Of a stretch of 6,896 nucleotides of DNA, positions 5,759-6,896 are shown piece by piece. This stretch comes from Bacteroidetes bacterium UBA7368. Its GTDB lineage: Bacteria; Bacteroidota; Rhodothermia; Rhodothermales; UBA10348. Numbering within the stretch: the stretch's first letter is position 1; each line of letters starts with the position of its first letter. Where the stretch lies: positions 1 to 6,896 of the forward strand of contig DKOG01000133.1 in assembly GCA_002469915.1 (NCBI GenBank), given 5' to 3'. Both the position numbers and the translations under genes were made by a program. The notes beneath the pieces were generated by a model. It saw nothing but the letters and a program-made list of their open reading frames with translations, searched no databases and was not told the origin of the DNA.

Positions 5759-6502
5759 TTACGATAGGCTCTTAGTGCTATCAAGAAGGCCACTATTCGA
5801 AAAATGACGCAGGATAGAGTTCGGAAATCCTGATGAGACTTCTATACCGATGGGTACGCCCGTTACCGGGTGCATGAACTGTATTCCAGTGGCCGCAAGC
5901 ATCATCCGATCTGCATACAGTGTTTCCCTAAGGAAGTGATTATGATCTCGATCTCCGTATTTCCGATCCCCCAGAATGGGGTGGAAAATGTGCTTGAAGT
6001 GGCGACGGATTTGATGTTTTCGCCCCGTTAGTGGGCGGATGTCTAGTAGTGAATATCTAGCTGTCTCGTATCGGCCAACCGGTGTGTCGATCTCCGTTCG
6101 ACTAATCACGGAGTATTTCGTCGTTGCTTCCTGTGCCGGTTTGTCTTTGCGGGCTTTGCCGTCGGTTGTTTTATCCAAGCGCTCCTTGAGCGCATGGTCA
6201 ATAATACCTGGCTCATGGATCCAGCCTCTTACAATAGCTCGATAGGTTTTTGTGATGGAACGAGATTGGAATAGTTCAGAGAGCAACCGCGCAGATGTAG
6301 CATCGAGCGCGAAAAGCAGTACCCCCGACGTTCCTTTGTCCAGCCTGTGGATCGTGTAGACTTGTTTATCCAGTTGATTTCGCAAGGTTTGCATGGCAAC
6401 CACGCGCTCCTGGGCCGCCATTTTGGTGCGATGCACCAACATGCCGGCCGGCTTGTCAACGGCGACTAGAAATTCGTCTTGGTACAGGATATCTAGCGTC
6501 AC
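5759..6502 (-). CDS. truC: RluA-family pseudouridine synthase, TruC-type (tRNA pseudouridine-65)
   Basis: Cytoplasmic enzyme that isomerises uridine to pseudouridine in RNA. TruC acts on position 65 of certain tRNAs. Residues 4-24 (DILYQDEFLVAVDKPAGMLVH) are the standard RluA-family opening. The catalytic Asp55 sits in HRLDKGTSGVLLF (52-64), and KTYRAIVRG (85-93) follows. The TruC-like block is RPLTGRKHQIRRHFKHIFHP (156-175), then ILGDRKYGDRDHN (176-188) with a late RMMLAATGI. The RRHFKH and GD..hN pattern separates TruC from RluA, RluC and RluD. Its 247 residues are near the E. coli TruC length. The start is GTG at 6502. The preceding same-frame codons are CCT and the upstream gene's TAG, so no longer form exists. 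The three-base gap to the upstream choice-of-anchor gene suggests co-transcription, although the roles appear unrelated. Family certain; the exact target base is inferred. Confidence 0.9.
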   Translation of the reverse strand: MTLDILYQDEFLVAVDKPAGMLVHRTKMAAQERVVAMQTLRNQLDKQVYTIHRLDKGTSGVLLFALDATSARLLSELFQSRSITKTYRAIVRGWIHEPGIIDHALKERLDKTTDGKARKDKPAQEATTKYSVISRTEIDTPVGRYETARYSLLDIRPLTGRKHQIRRHFKHIFHPILGDRKYGDRDHNHFLRETLYADRMMLAATGIQFMHPVTGVPIGIEVSSGFPNSILRHFSNSGLLDSTKSLS

Positions 6503-6505
6503 AGG

Positions 6506-6896
6506 CTATAGATCGATCTCTTTCTTTTTAACTAAGAACAGGCCGTAATGCCCGCCAGTGACCGCGATCAAGCCACTTTTGTAGTAGGGGTAATTACTCC
6601 AGGAAACACCCCGGCCACCCACTGGTGAGGTGTCAAAGTAAGCCGTTTCAAAGGGGTTTTCTGGATCTGAAATATCAATAATGCGAAGGCCAGCCCCCGT
6701 ATTGGACTGGTACATCAAGTCTCCCTTCACGTACAAGTTGTGATCTGTTTCAGTGGTTTCGGCAATGAATTCCCCTGCCAACTCTGGTTCATCCAAGTCA
6801 ATTAGGTCCCAAATCAGGGTTCGCGTGCCGTCCACCCATCCGTTAGCCTCATCAATTTCATCATTCAAGTAGAAATAGCGATGGTCTTCGGTGAAC
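6506..6896 (-). CDS. Choice-of-anchor B family protein, C-terminal part (5' end outside the window)
   Basis: C-terminal 129 residues of a large extracytoplasmic protein with LVIVD-type beta-propeller repeats; the frame continues past the window edge. Read on the minus strand it begins FTEDHRYFYLNDEIDE, continues TRTLIWDLIDLDEPELAGEF, TETDHNLYVKGDLMYQSN and GLRIIDISDPENPFETAYFD, and ends WSNYPYYKSGLIAV, then GLFLVK. That is the signature ending of the choice-of-anchor B domain. Members are found in many phyla with differing C-terminal anchors (sorting domains, PEP-CTERM, or none). Here the chain ends in KKKEIDL right after the domain, so no C-terminal anchor is present, and attachment, if any, must be through the unseen N-terminus. 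The TTG at 6868 is in frame but internal. Function of the family is unknown. The gene lies three bases upstream of truC in the same frame. Confidence 0.88.
   Translation of the reverse strand, partial: FTEDHRYFYLNDEIDEANGWVDGTRTLIWDLIDLDEPELAGEFIAETTETDHNLYVKGDLMYQSNTGAGLRIIDISDPENPFETAYFDTSPVGGRGVSWSNYPYYKSGLIAVTGGHYGLFLVKKKEIDL

Noticed and set aside
5741..5761. Direct repeat GAGTTA spaced by nine bases at the truC end
   Set aside because: Six-base repeats are expected by chance and there is no promoter beside them.

Overview
The window reads as chromosomal DNA of a free-living bacterium of the Bacteroidota/Rhodothermota/Balneolota (FCB) group. The pointers are a choice-of-anchor B (LVIVD-type) surface protein, an outer-membrane protein of a type common in these phyla, a Tat-exported class V PLP enzyme, scarce Shine-Dalgarno sequences, and a candidate promoter matching the Bacteroidota pattern (TTTG, about 19 bp, TAnnTTTG). 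Base composition looks close to half G+C. I cannot name a genus, and the phylum placement is an inference. No RNA genes, mobile elements or CRISPR arrays were found.

Layout. Bases 1-978 (+) are the 3' third of valS, cut by the window edge. It is followed by three small envelope genes on the same strand: a secreted beta-barrel-like protein (1058-1906), a lipoprotein with an FxLyD-like domain that starts right after it (1908-2246), and a single-pass membrane protein with a disordered N-terminus (2351-2692). A fresh promoter candidate then precedes a two-gene unit: a Tat-signal class V aminotransferase-fold protein (2756-4072) and lhgO, L-2-hydroxyglutarate oxidase (4073-5275). These two genes abut with no spacer and share a reading frame. 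On the minus strand, convergent to these, lie a DoxX-family membrane protein (5264-5659, overlapping the lhgO end by 12 bp), a TruC-type pseudouridine synthase (5759-6502) and the C-terminal part of a choice-of-anchor B protein (6506 to the window edge).

How they work together. The valS and truC products serve translation and tRNA modification. The three small genes after valS look like an uncharacterised envelope group. The best-supported functional pair is the exported PLP enzyme and LhgO: the gene junction implies co-expression. LhgO returns L-2-hydroxyglutarate to 2-oxoglutarate and passes electrons to the respiratory chain. The substrate of the PLP enzyme cannot be read from sequence, so any shared pathway is a hypothesis. 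The non-coding stretches are all under 110 bp. Two carry clean inverted repeats (2250-2275 and 2689-2706), the second overlapping the promoter candidate.

I found no obvious undescribed multi-gene defence or mobile system here. The most unusual element is the Tat-PLP enzyme/LhgO pair with its TAA-TTG junction.
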